Shown in pieces: positions 33,465 through 41,913 of a stretch of 64,000 nucleotides of DNA. The stretch is from Burkholderiales bacterium. Its GTDB lineage: Bacteria; Pseudomonadota; Gammaproteobacteria; Burkholderiales; Burkholderiaceae_C. Below the pieces are notes generated by a model. The model did no database searches and was not told the origin of the DNA. It saw only the letters and a program-made list of their open reading frames with translations. The stretch lies in assembly GCA_947464185.1 (NCBI GenBank), contig CANHVY010000012.1:21265-85264 (forward strand), in the 5' to 3' direction. The translations under genes and the position numbers were made by a program. The number at the start of each line of letters is the position of its first letter. Within the stretch, counting starts at the first letter, position 1.

Positions 33465-34919
33465 ATGAATCCACAACCGCAAGCGGTGGGTGCCCAGGCA
33501 CGGTCATCGCCGGTGGGCCTGCCCGCGCTGGTGGCCGGGGTGCTGGTACTGGCCCTCACGGGGTGCGCCTCGCTCAGCCCTGATGGCAGCTTCGGCGCCG
33601 TCGAAAGCGCCACGGCCGAACGCCTGGGAACCTCAGCGCAACTGGTCTGGGCCCGTCAGCCCGAGGACCTGGACCGTATCGACAAGCGCGTGGGCGAACT
33701 GCTGGACAAGCCCCTGACGATGGACGCGGCGGTGCAGCTTGCGCTGCTGAGCAACCGCGGCCTGCAAGCCGCCTACGCCGATCTGGGCATCACCGAGGCG
33801 GAGGTGGTGCAGGCGGGGCGGCTGCCCAACCCCGGCTTCAGCTTCGGCCGCGTGACCCAGGGCGACGAGATCGAATGGGAGCGGGGCCTGCACTTCAACC
33901 TCGCGCGCCTGCTGGCGCTGCCGCTGGTGCAGCGGGTTGAGGCGCGCCGGCTGGAGCAGGTACGCACCGCCGTGGCGCAGCAGGTGCTGGCGCTGGCGGC
34001 GGACACGCGTAAGGCCTGGGTGCAGGCCGTGGCCGCCGAGGAATCGGTGCGTTACAGCCGCCAGGTCATGCAGGCAGCCGAAGCCAGTGCCGAGCTGGCG
34101 CGGCGCATGGCGCAGGTGGGCAACTTCAACAAGCTGCAGCAGGCGCGCGAACAGGGCTTCTACGCAGACGCCGCCTTGAATCTGGTGCGGGCCGAACAGC
34201 AAAGGAGCGCCACCCGGGAACGCCTGACACGCCTTCTGGGGTTGTGGGGCGAGCAGACCGGCTTCAGGCTGCCCGAGCGCCTGCCCGACCTGCCGGCCCA
34301 GGCCCGCGAGTTGCCGGATATCGAGCGGCAGGCGCTGACCCAACGGCTGGATGTGGCTGCGGCCCGTGTCGCTGCCGAGGCCACCGCACGCAACCTGGGC
34401 CTGACCCGCACGACGCGCTTCATCAACGTGCTGGAGTTGGGCCTGGTGCGTAACAGCAGCAACGAAGCCCCCACGCAGAAGGGCTGGGAGATCGGCCTGG
34501 AACTCCCGCTGTTCGACTGGGGCGGGGCCCGCGTCGCCCGCGCCGAAGGCGTCTACATGCAGGCGCTGCACCGCGCGGCAGAGACCGCGATCAACGCCCG
34601 CTCGGAGGTGCGCGAGGCCTATGGCGCCTACCGTGCCGCCTGGGACATGGCGCGCCACCACCGCGAGGAGATCGTCCCCTTGAAGGCGCGCATCTCGGAG
34701 GAGAACCTGCTGCGCTACAACGGCATGCTGATCGGCGTGTTCGAACTGCTGGCCGATGCGCGTTCGCAGATTGCCAGCGTCAACGCCGCCATCGACGCCC
34801 TGCGCGACTTCTGGATCGCCCAGGCCGACCTCGACATGGCGCTGGTGGGCAAGCCCAGCCTGAGCGCAGTCGCCGGGCCGGCGACGGTCGCCGGCCCGGC
34901 GGGCGGCCCCGGCCACTGA
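33465..34919 (+). CDS. TolC-family outer-membrane efflux lipoprotein
   Basis: 484-residue outer-membrane factor with a lipobox (LVLALTGCASLS). Two OEP repeats are visible, one around LTMDAAVQLALLSNRGLQAAY and the second around LTQRLDVAAARVAAEATARN, with long coiled-coil helices as in TolC. It would form the outer-membrane channel of a tripartite efflux system. No RND pump or membrane-fusion gene is nearby, so the inner-membrane part must be encoded elsewhere. The ATG at 33465 follows GGGGTCCGAG. Confidence 0.85.
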   Translation: MNPQPQAVGAQARSSPVGLPALVAGVLVLALTGCASLSPDGSFGAVESATAERLGTSAQLVWARQPEDLDRIDKRVGELLDKPLTMDAAVQLALLSNRGLQAAYADLGITEAEVVQAGRLPNPGFSFGRVTQGDEIEWERGLHFNLARLLALPLVQRVEARRLEQVRTAVAQQVLALAADTRKAWVQAVAAEESVRYSRQVMQAAEASAELARRMAQVGNFNKLQQAREQGFYADAALNLVRAEQQRSATRERLTRLLGLWGEQTGFRLPERLPDLPAQARELPDIERQALTQRLDVAAARVAAEATARNLGLTRTTRFINVLELGLVRNSSNEAPTQKGWEIGLELPLFDWGGARVARAEGVYMQALHRAAETAINARSEVREAYGAYRAAWDMARHHREEIVPLKARISEENLLRYNGMLIGVFELLADARSQIASVNAAIDALRDFWIAQADLDMALVGKPSLSAVAGPATVAGPAGGPGH

Positions 34920-34960
34920 CGCAAGCGCCTCGACCCGAACCGGACAAAAGGATTCCATCC

Positions 34961-36376
34961 ATGTTCTCAAGAAGAGACTTCGTTGGTGGTGCCGGCATTG
35001 TGGCCGCAGCCGCCACGGCCAGCGCCATCAGCAAGGTGGCCATGGCGGCCCTGCCCGAACCCGTCATCCAGACCAAGCCCGACACCATGCCGCCGCTGGT
35101 GCCCAGCACCGGGCGGTCCTACAACCCGGTGGTCACGCTCAACGGCTGGACGCTGCCCTGGCGCATGAACAACGGCGTCAAGGAGTTCCACCTGGTGGCT
35201 GAGCCGGTGGTGCGCGAAATGGCGCCGGGCTTCAAGGCCCACCTCTGGGGCTACAACGGCCAGAGCCCCGGCCCCACCATCGAAGTGGTGGAGGGCGACC
35301 GCGTGCGCCTGTTCGTCACCAACAAGCTGGGTGAGTTCACCAGCATCCACTGGCATGGCCAGCGCCTGCCCAACGGCATGGACGGTGTGACGGGCCTGAA
35401 CCAGCCCGGCATTCCGCCAGGCAAGACCTTCGTCTACGAGTTCGTCGCGCGCCGGCCCGGCACCTTCATGTACCACCCGCATGCCGACGAGATGGTGCAG
35501 ATGGCCATGGGCATGATGGGCTTCTGGGTGACGCACCCCAAGGCCGGGCACCCGCTGATCGAGGAGGTGGACCGCGACTTCTGCTTCCTGCTGGCCAGCT
35601 ACGACATCGACCCCGGCAGCGCCACGCCGAAGATCATGACCATGCTGGACTTCAACCTGTGGAGCTGGAACAGCCGCATCTTCCCGGGCATCGACCCGCT
35701 GGTGGTGCGGCACATGGACAAGGTGCGCATCCGGGTGGGCAATCTCACGATGACCAACCACCCCATCCACCTGCACGGCCATGAGTTCCTGATCACCGGC
35801 ACCGACGGCGGGCCGACACCGAAGAGCACGCGCCAGTACGAAGTGACGGCGGACATCGCGGTGGGCCAGATGCGGCAACTGGACTTCCTGGCCGACGAGG
35901 AGGGCGACTGGGCCTTCCACTGCCACAAGAGCCACCACACCATGAACGCGATGGGCCACAACGTGCCCACGATGATCGGCGTGGACCACCGTGGCGTGGC
36001 GCGCCAGATCACCCGGCTCATTCCCGACTACATGGTGATGGGCGAACGCGGCATGAAGGACATGACCGAGATGGAGATGCCGCTGCCCGACAACACCGCG
36101 CCCATGATGGCCGGCCAGGGGCCCTTTGGCGCCGTGGGCATGGGCGGCATGTTCAGCATCCTGAAGGTGCGCAAGGACCAGAAGCCGGGCGACTATCGCG
36201 ACCCGGGCTGGTACACGCATCCGCCCGGCACGGTGGCCTACGAATTCACCGGCAGCCTGCCGGACCCGGCCCGCTTCAAGGCGGAGAGCGCGGGCGCAAT
36301 GCCTTTGGCTGCCCGCCCGGCGCAGGACATCGAGGTCAAGGTGCGCAAGCCATCGGCCGGGCACGGCGGACATTGA
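34961..36376 (+). CDS. Multicopper oxidase, Tat-exported
   Basis: 471-residue periplasmic multicopper oxidase. The Tat signal is MFSRRDFVGGAGIVAAAATA. Copper ligands are visible in order: SIHWHGQR, MYHPHADEM, HPIHLHGHEF and HCHKSHHTMNAMGH. Domain spacing fits two- or three-domain copper oxidases, and the methionine-rich stretch (MKDMTEMEMPL, MMAGQGPFGAVGMGGM) resembles copper-handling oxidases such as CueO/CopA. It likely oxidises Cu(I) to the less toxic Cu(II). It lies between the TolC-type gene and cusF. Confidence 0.9.
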   Translation: MFSRRDFVGGAGIVAAAATASAISKVAMAALPEPVIQTKPDTMPPLVPSTGRSYNPVVTLNGWTLPWRMNNGVKEFHLVAEPVVREMAPGFKAHLWGYNGQSPGPTIEVVEGDRVRLFVTNKLGEFTSIHWHGQRLPNGMDGVTGLNQPGIPPGKTFVYEFVARRPGTFMYHPHADEMVQMAMGMMGFWVTHPKAGHPLIEEVDRDFCFLLASYDIDPGSATPKIMTMLDFNLWSWNSRIFPGIDPLVVRHMDKVRIRVGNLTMTNHPIHLHGHEFLITGTDGGPTPKSTRQYEVTADIAVGQMRQLDFLADEEGDWAFHCHKSHHTMNAMGHNVPTMIGVDHRGVARQITRLIPDYMVMGERGMKDMTEMEMPLPDNTAPMMAGQGPFGAVGMGGMFSILKVRKDQKPGDYRDPGWYTHPPGTVAYEFTGSLPDPARFKAESAGAMPLAARPAQDIEVKVRKPSAGHGGH

Positions 36377-36439
36377 GGCCTCACCCTCAAGTCACTGCAG
36401 GTTCCCTCTTTCAACCCCCTCAACGATCCAGGAGTCCGT

Positions 36440-36808
36440 ATGAATCGACAGCACCCCGCCGCCATCGCCTGTGCACTGCTTTGGGCTGCTGCGCTGCTGG
36501 CCAGCCCGGCCTCGGCGCAGCCCAAGGCCCCTGATCACGCCGCGCACCACGCGGCCAGCCCTGCGGCGGCTGACGTGAACAAGGCCGACATGGCCGAGGG
36601 TGAAGTCCGGCGCATTGACAAGGAGGGCGGCAAGGTCACGCTCCGGCATGGGGAGATCAAGAGCCTGGACATGCCGCCCATGACCATGGTGTTCGCCGTG
36701 CGCGACAAGACCCTGCTGGACAGTCTCAAGGCCGGTGACAGGGTCAGGTTCAAGGCGGTCAATGAAGCGGGCAAGTACATCGTCACGGAGATCCAGCCTC
36801 AACGCTGA
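36440..36808 (+). CDS. cusF: CusF-like periplasmic copper-binding protein
   Basis: 122 residues with a signal peptide (CALLWAAALLASPASAQ), then a His-containing linker (DHAAHHAAS) and the CusF OB-fold: GEVRRIDKEGGKVTLRHGEI, SLDMPPMTMVFAVRD. The methionines in DMPPMTM and the histidine in LRHGEI correspond to the Cu(I) site of CusF. It carries copper in the periplasm, here presumably to the oxidase or an efflux pump. Confidence 0.87.
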   Translation: MNRQHPAAIACALLWAAALLASPASAQPKAPDHAAHHAASPAAADVNKADMAEGEVRRIDKEGGKVTLRHGEIKSLDMPPMTMVFAVRDKTLLDSLKAGDRVRFKAVNEAGKYIVTEIQPQR

Positions 36809-36882
36809 GGGGCCGGGTGGCAACGGGGGCGGCTCCAGCGGGATCGTCTCGGGGATACGCTCGTTGAGTACCTGAACGACCT

Positions 36883-36969
36883 TCAAAGGCTGCCCAGCGC
36901 ATGGCGCACCAGCGGTGCCGACAGCACGAACATGGTGACGCCGATCAGCGCGTCCAGCACCTGCCAGGG
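36883..36969 (-). pseudogene. Possible C-terminal relic of a LysE-family exporter
   Basis: A 29-codon stretch (WQVLDALIGVTMFVLSAPLV then RHALGSL and stop) looks like the last helix of a LysE/RhtB translocator. An in-frame stop lies directly upstream and no further match continues. It accounts for part of the 357-base gap between cusF and lrgA; I see no other gene there. Weak call based on a short match. Confidence 0.3.
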
Positions 36970-37165
36970 TCAGAGCCTGGGCCAGACGCGGGCTTTCCCC
37001 CTGCGCCTGCGCCCATCCCCCACACGCCGCCCAGGGCCCGCGACGCCGGCCCGCTGCGCGAGCCCGCTGCGCCGGCACCCAGGCGCCATCGCTCGGCCAC
37101 TCGCAGGCGGGCCCGAGAGCGTAGGATGGTCCCACCCCCCGACAACCCTCCAGGAAGGTCCGACC

Positions 37166-37525
37166 TTGATACACGGCCTGCTGCAACTGCTGCTCTTCCA
37201 GGCCCTGGGCGAGGTGATCAGCGCGTTCGTCATCCCCTTCATTCCCGGCCCGGTGGTGGGCTTGGTGCTCTTGCTGGCGTTCCTGGGTTGGCGAGGTCGC
37301 GTGCCACCTTCCATGGAACTGGTGGGTGGCGGCATCCTGCAGCACCTGGGGCTGCTGTTCGTGCCGGCCTCTGTCGGGGTGGTGATGTTCTGGCCCTTGC
37401 TGAAAGAGAACGCGCTGGCGGTCTCGGCCGCCCTGCTGCTGAGCGTGGTGGCCACCATCTTCGTCACGGCCCTGGTGCTCAAGCGGCTGGCCCCGCCAGC
37501 GGCGCGGGACGAGCATGCGCCCTGA
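37166..37525 (+). CDS. lrgA: CidA/LrgA-family membrane protein
   Basis: 119-residue protein with four helices and the family pattern QALGEVISAFVIPFIPGPVV and LGLLFVPASVGVVMFWPLL. Holin-like proteins of this family affect murein hydrolase activity or small-molecule (pyruvate/acetate) export. The start is a TTG at 37166 with AGGAAGG nine bases before. It overlaps lrgB by 11 bases. Confidence 0.87.
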   Translation: MIHGLLQLLLFQALGEVISAFVIPFIPGPVVGLVLLLAFLGWRGRVPPSMELVGGGILQHLGLLFVPASVGVVMFWPLLKENALAVSAALLLSVVATIFVTALVLKRLAPPAARDEHAP

Positions 37526-38243
37526 ACTGCCGCCCATCCACGAGATCTGGGTCTACCTGGCGGGCTCTCCGCTGTTCGCGCTCGTCCTGACGCTGGGGGC
37601 CTACGCCTTGGGCCTGGCGGTCTACGAGCGCACGCAGCGCAACCCGCTGGCCAATCCGGTGCTGATCGCCGTGGTGCTGGTGGCGGCCGGTCTGGCGCTG
37701 GCCGGCATGCCCTACCAGCGCTACTTCGAAGGCGCGCAGTTCGTGCATTTCCTGCTGGGCACCGCCACCGTGTCGCTGGCCATCCCCATCTACAAGGGGT
37801 GGGCCTCCGTCAAGGGCCGTCTGGGTGCGCTGACGCTGGCCATGGCCGCCGGAGGTGCCACGTCCATCGCCGTGGCGGTGGCTGTGCTGAAGGCGCTGGG
37901 TGCCGACGAGGCGCTGGTGCGGGGAATGTGGGCGAAGTCGGTCACGGCGCCCATCGCCATGGGTATTGCCGAGCGGGTCCAGGCCTCTCCGACGCTCACG
38001 GCCATCTTTGCGGTATCCACCGGCGTGCTCGGCGCGGTGCTCGGGCGTTTCGTGCTGAACGCCGCCGGCGTCACGGCCTGGTGGCAGCGTGGCTTCGCCC
38101 TGGGCGTGGCAGCGCACGGCATCGGCACGTCGCGCGCCTTCAGCGTGCATCCGGTGGCCGGCGCCTACGCCAGCCTCGGGATGGGCCTGCACGGTATCGT
38201 CAGCGCGGTGCTCTTGCCGGTGGTGCTGATGCAACTGAGCTGA
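37515..38243 (+). CDS. lrgB: CidB/LrgB-family membrane protein
   Basis: 242 residues, several hydrophobic helices and the LrgB signatures FLLGTATVSLAIPIYKGW, MWAKSVTAPIAMGIAERV and ALGVAAHGIGTSRAFSV. Partner of LrgA; the pair is now often linked to pyruvate uptake or cell-lysis control. Gene order lrgA-lrgB with overlap is standard. Confidence 0.9.
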   Translation: MRPELPPIHEIWVYLAGSPLFALVLTLGAYALGLAVYERTQRNPLANPVLIAVVLVAAGLALAGMPYQRYFEGAQFVHFLLGTATVSLAIPIYKGWASVKGRLGALTLAMAAGGATSIAVAVAVLKALGADEALVRGMWAKSVTAPIAMGIAERVQASPTLTAIFAVSTGVLGAVLGRFVLNAAGVTAWWQRGFALGVAAHGIGTSRAFSVHPVAGAYASLGMGLHGIVSAVLLPVVLMQLS

Positions 38244-38364
38244 GATGCGGGAGATGACGGAACCGTGACGTGCCGTCCGCCCAGCTTTTTCAGGCCGACC
38301 TGTGTCCCAGGACCCACCGCACCCCCAGCCCCACCCAGGCCGACCTTCCAGAACAGTTCCTGCC

Positions 38365-40803
38365 ATGTTCGTCACCAACCCCAGTGCTGACCGGCGGCCT
38401 TACGACGCCGAACTGCGCGCCCAGCTCAGCCAGGCGCAGGCCCGCGCCGCCCGTGGGCGGCTGGCCGCCTGGGACGGGCTCTTTCCCTTCCCTACGCCGG
38501 CCTGGCCGATGCCGGGCCTGGCGCGGGCGCTGGGCATCGCCAGTTTGACGATCAAGGATGAGTCCTGCCGCTCGGCCCTGTGCAGCTTCAAGGCGCTGGG
38601 CGCGCCCCATGCGCTGGTGAAGCTGCTGCAACGTCGCTTCTCCGACCGTGGCTGGTCGGCGGCGGCCCTGCTGACCGGCCATCATGCCGAGGAACTCCGC
38701 GGCTTCGTCGTCATCAGCGCCACCGACGGCAATCATGGTCGCGCGCTGGCAGCAGCCGCGCAAAGCGTGGGGTGCCGCTGCGTGATCGTGCTGCACGCGC
38801 AGGTCAGCCTGGAGCGTGAGCAGGCCATCGCGGCCTTCGGCGCCGAGATCGTGCGCGTTCCCGGCAACTACGACGACTCGGTCACCGAGGCGGCCCGCCT
38901 GGCCCATGCCCACGGCTGGGAGGTGGTGTCCGACACCTCGTACGAGGGCTATGTGGAGGTGCCGCGCGATGTGATGCAGGGCTACGGCGTCATCGCCGAG
39001 GAGCTGCTGGCCGACCTGGGGGGTGCCGAAGACTGCCCCTGGACGCATGTGATCCTGCAAGGCGGCGTGGGGGGCATGGCCGCGGGCATCGTCAGCGGCT
39101 TCTGGGATCGCTTCGGCGCGCGCCGCCCGACCGTGATCGTCGTCGAGCCCGAGCAGGCCGACTGCCTGCTGCAAAGCGCCCTGGCCGGCCAGCCGACCCG
39201 CGCGCTGGGCACGGTCGATTCCGTGATGGCCGGCCTGGCGTGTGGAGAGACCTCGCCGCTGGCCTGGCGCTTTCTGCAGCCTGCGGTGGACTTCTTCATG
39301 ACCGTGCCGGACGCCCAGGCCGAAGACGCCATGCGTGTGCTGGCCGAAGGCGCGCACGGTGACCTGCCGCTCGTGGCCGGGGAGTCTGCGGTCGCAGGCC
39401 TGGCGGCGCTGCAGGTGCTGGCACGGTCAGCCCAGGAGGGCAGGGCCGCCGGGCTGGACGCCAATGCCCGGGTGCTGCTGATCAGCAGCGAGGGCGCCAC
39501 CGCCCCTGGCGTGTACGCGGCCATCGTCGGGCGCACTGCCGAGGAGGTGTGGGCCGAGCAGCAGGCCCGGTTGCAGGAGGAAGGTCTGCAGCAAGACCGA
39601 CTCATGGCGCGATTGCAGGCCCATGCAGCCCTGGGGGCCACGGCAGGCGGCGGCGTGTGCCGCATCGCCCTGACCGACGCGGACCGGCTCGGCCGCGACC
39701 AGCTCGTCACCTGGATGCGCGCCCTGGGCCTGACGGTGCAGGTGGACCGCATCGGCAACCTTTTCGGCCTGCGCCCTGGCAGAACCGAGGCCGCGCCGGT
39801 GATGACCGGTTCGCACATCGACACCGTCGCCACGGGTGGCCGCTACGACGGTGCCTACGGCGTCATGGCCGGGCTGGAGGTGGTGCGCTGGCTGAACGAC
39901 CGGCAGATCGTGACGCAGCGGCCCCTGGTGGTGGCCGCCTTCACCAACGAGGAGGGCGTGCGCTTTCAGCCCGACATGATGGGCTCGCTGGTGCACGCGG
40001 GAGGGCTGCCGTTGCAGCAGGCGCTGGACGCAGTGGACACCGACGGCCGGCGCCTGGGCGATGAACTGACCCGCATCGGCTACGCCGGCGACATGGCCTG
40101 CGGGTCGATCGTGCCGCATGCCTTCGTCGAGCTTCACATCGAGCAGGGCCCGGTCCTGGAGGCCGAAGGCCTGGAGATCGGCGCGGTGGAGGACCTGCAA
40201 GGCATCTCGTGGCAGGAATTCATCTTCACCGGGCAGTCCAACCACGCGGGTACCACCCCCATGCACCTGCGGCGGGATGCCGGCTACTGCGCGGCGGCCG
40301 TGGCGGTGTTCGTGCGCGAACTGGCGCAGCGCCTGGGCGGCCCCCAGGTTGCCACGGTCGGTGCGCTGCAGCTGCACCCGAACCTGGTGAACGTCATCGC
40401 CTCCCGCGCCACCGTGACGGTGGACTTGCGCAACACCGACGAACCCACCTTGCAGCGCGCCGAGGAAGAACTGGCCGCCTTCGTGCAGCGCCTGGCGCAG
40501 GCGCAGCAGGTCACGGTCGAGACCCGGCGCCTGGTGCGCTTCCCGCCCGTGCGCTTCGACGAGCGCCTGGTGCGTCTGATTGAAGCCCGTGCGCAGGCGC
40601 GCGGCCACCGCAGCCGCCGCATGACCTCCGGTGCCGGCCACGATGCGCAGATGATGGCCCGGATCTGCCCGGCGGCAATGATCTTCGTGCCCAGCGTGCA
40701 GGGCATCAGCCACAACCCACGCGAGCACACCGAGCCCGCGGACCTGCTGCGCGGTGCCGACCTGCTGCGCGAGGTGCTGCTGGCGCTGGCCTCGGAAGGC
40801 TGA
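38365..40803 (+). CDS. Fusion: diaminopropionate ammonia-lyase and M20 amidohydrolase (carbamoylase type)
   Basis: 812 residues. Residues 1 to ~400 match diaminopropionate ammonia-lyase (YgeX/DpaL), a PLP enzyme: VKDE-type TIKDESCRSALCSFKALGAP with the PLP lysine at Lys76, SATDGNHGRALAAAAQ, VSDTSYEGYVEVPRDVMQGY and VILQGGVGGMAAG. Residues ~430-812 match M20 N-carbamoyl-amino-acid hydrolases/allantoate amidohydrolases: MTGSHIDTVATGGRYDGAYG, AFTNEEGVRFQPDMMGS, VELHIEQGPVLEAEG and MTSGAGHDAQMMARICP, with the expected zinc ligands. In E. coli ygeX and ygeY (also an M20 hydrolase) are neighbours, so the fusion makes sense. It probably hydrolyses an N-substituted diamino acid and then deaminates it. 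There is no stop or frameshift at the joint. Confidence 0.87.
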   Translation: MFVTNPSADRRPYDAELRAQLSQAQARAARGRLAAWDGLFPFPTPAWPMPGLARALGIASLTIKDESCRSALCSFKALGAPHALVKLLQRRFSDRGWSAAALLTGHHAEELRGFVVISATDGNHGRALAAAAQSVGCRCVIVLHAQVSLEREQAIAAFGAEIVRVPGNYDDSVTEAARLAHAHGWEVVSDTSYEGYVEVPRDVMQGYGVIAEELLADLGGAEDCPWTHVILQGGVGGMAAGIVSGFWDRFGARRPTVIVVEPEQADCLLQSALAGQPTRALGTVDSVMAGLACGETSPLAWRFLQPAVDFFMTVPDAQAEDAMRVLAEGAHGDLPLVAGESAVAGLAALQVLARSAQEGRAAGLDANARVLLISSEGATAPGVYAAIVGRTAEEVWAEQQARLQEEGLQQDRLMARLQAHAALGATAGGGVCRIALTDADRLGRDQLVTWMRALGLTVQVDRIGNLFGLRPGRTEAAPVMTGSHIDTVATGGRYDGAYGVMAGLEVVRWLNDRQIVTQRPLVVAAFTNEEGVRFQPDMMGSLVHAGGLPLQQALDAVDTDGRRLGDELTRIGYAGDMACGSIVPHAFVELHIEQGPVLEAEGLEIGAVEDLQGISWQEFIFTGQSNHAGTTPMHLRRDAGYCAAAVAVFVRELAQRLGGPQVATVGALQLHPNLVNVIASRATVTVDLRNTDEPTLQRAEEELAAFVQRLAQAQQVTVETRRLVRFPPVRFDERLVRLIEARAQARGHRSRRMTSGAGHDAQMMARICPAAMIFVPSVQGISHNPREHTEPADLLRGADLLREVLLALASEG

Positions 40804-41913
40804 CTACAGCTCCAGCGTCATGAACACGCTGAACGGGTCTGGCGTGTAGTCGCCAAACGGCCCGCAGTAGGCGAAGCCGAAGCGCTCGTACAGGCGCTGC
40901 GCCGGCTGGAAGGGCTCTGTAGTGCCGGTTTCCAGGCTCAGGCGTTGGAAGCCGCGGGCCCGCGCGTGGTCGATCAGGTGCGCGAGCAGCGCCCGGCCGG
41001 CGCCACGGCCGCGCAGGTGGCGGGGCGTGCGCATGGACTTCACCTCGCCATGGCCGTCGCCCAGGTCCTTCAGCGCTGCCGAGCCCAGCAGCAACGGGCC
41101 CTCCCAGGCCGTCCAGAAGGTGATGGCGGGCAGCCGCAGGCGGTCCAGGTCCAGCGCATGCACGCTTTCCGGGGGCGACCACGCATACATGTCGTCCAGG
41201 TGTTCCTGCAGAAGGGCGTGCACCTGCGGGCGGCTCAGGTCGTCGATCTCGATGTGCATGGGGTGGCCGCCAGAAGGGACGAGACCGTGCTCGATGGCGT
41301 AGGCAGTCAAGGCCTGGGGGCTGGTCAAGGCCAGCTTGTCCTGGATGCGGGCGCGGCTGTTCATCACCGTCTTGGGCGCCAGCCCCAGCTGCTCGGCGAT
41401 GTCGGTCACGCCCAGACCGCCTGCCAGCCGGCGAAGAATGTCCAGTTCGCGATCGGACAACTGCGCATGCCGGGGCACGGCAACTTCCCCGTTCATCGTC
41501 AGGACCACGCGTTCGGTGAGCGCTGCGGGCACATGGGCCCCGCCGCCCGCCACCCTGCGCACAGCGGCCACCAGCTCTTCGGCAGCACGGTCCTTGGCGA
41601 TGTAGCCATTGGCGCCGGCCTTGAAGGCCCTCAGGGCGTAGGCCTCTTCGGCGTGCATGCTCAGCATCAACAGCGGCATGCGCAGGCCCTGCGCGCGCAG
41701 CGCACGCACCAGCTCGATCCCGTTCATGCCGGGCATGGACATGTCCACGATGCCGACGTCAAAGGCCTGCAGCGCCAGGATGTCCAGGGCGGCTTCCGCG
41801 CTGGGCGCGCTGTCGACCTGCCACTTGTCGTCGCCGCTGGTCAGGATCCGGATCAAGCCCTCACGCACCGTCGCATGATCGTCCACCACCAGCACCTTGA
41901 AGGGCGGGGTCAC
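40804..41913 (-). CDS. Fusion: NarL-type response regulator and GNAT acetyltransferase
   Basis: 369 residues. Residues 1-120 are a receiver domain (VLVVDDHATVREGL, phospho-acceptor Asp57 in IVDMSMPG). Residues ~150-200 are a LuxR-type helix-turn-helix (LSDRELDILRRLAGGLGVTD, IAEQLGLAPKTVMNSRARIQ). From about residue 218 the protein continues with a full GNAT acetyltransferase (MHIEIDDLSRPQVHALL, RTPRHLRGRGAGRALLAHL, AQRLYERFGFAYCG). A methionine at the junction looks like the start of a once separate gene, but no stop intervenes. The GTG start overlaps the kinase stop (GTGA). The stop abuts the stop of the ammonia-lyase fusion. DNA binding plus acetylation in one protein is unusual. Confidence 0.88.
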   Translation of the reverse strand: MTPPFKVLVVDDHATVREGLIRILTSGDDKWQVDSAPSAEAALDILALQAFDVGIVDMSMPGMNGIELVRALRAQGLRMPLLMLSMHAEEAYALRAFKAGANGYIAKDRAAEELVAAVRRVAGGGAHVPAALTERVVLTMNGEVAVPRHAQLSDRELDILRRLAGGLGVTDIAEQLGLAPKTVMNSRARIQDKLALTSPQALTAYAIEHGLVPSGGHPMHIEIDDLSRPQVHALLQEHLDDMYAWSPPESVHALDLDRLRLPAITFWTAWEGPLLLGSAALKDLGDGHGEVKSMRTPRHLRGRGAGRALLAHLIDHARARGFQRLSLETGTTEPFQPAQRLYERFGFAYCGPFGDYTPDPFSVFMTLEL

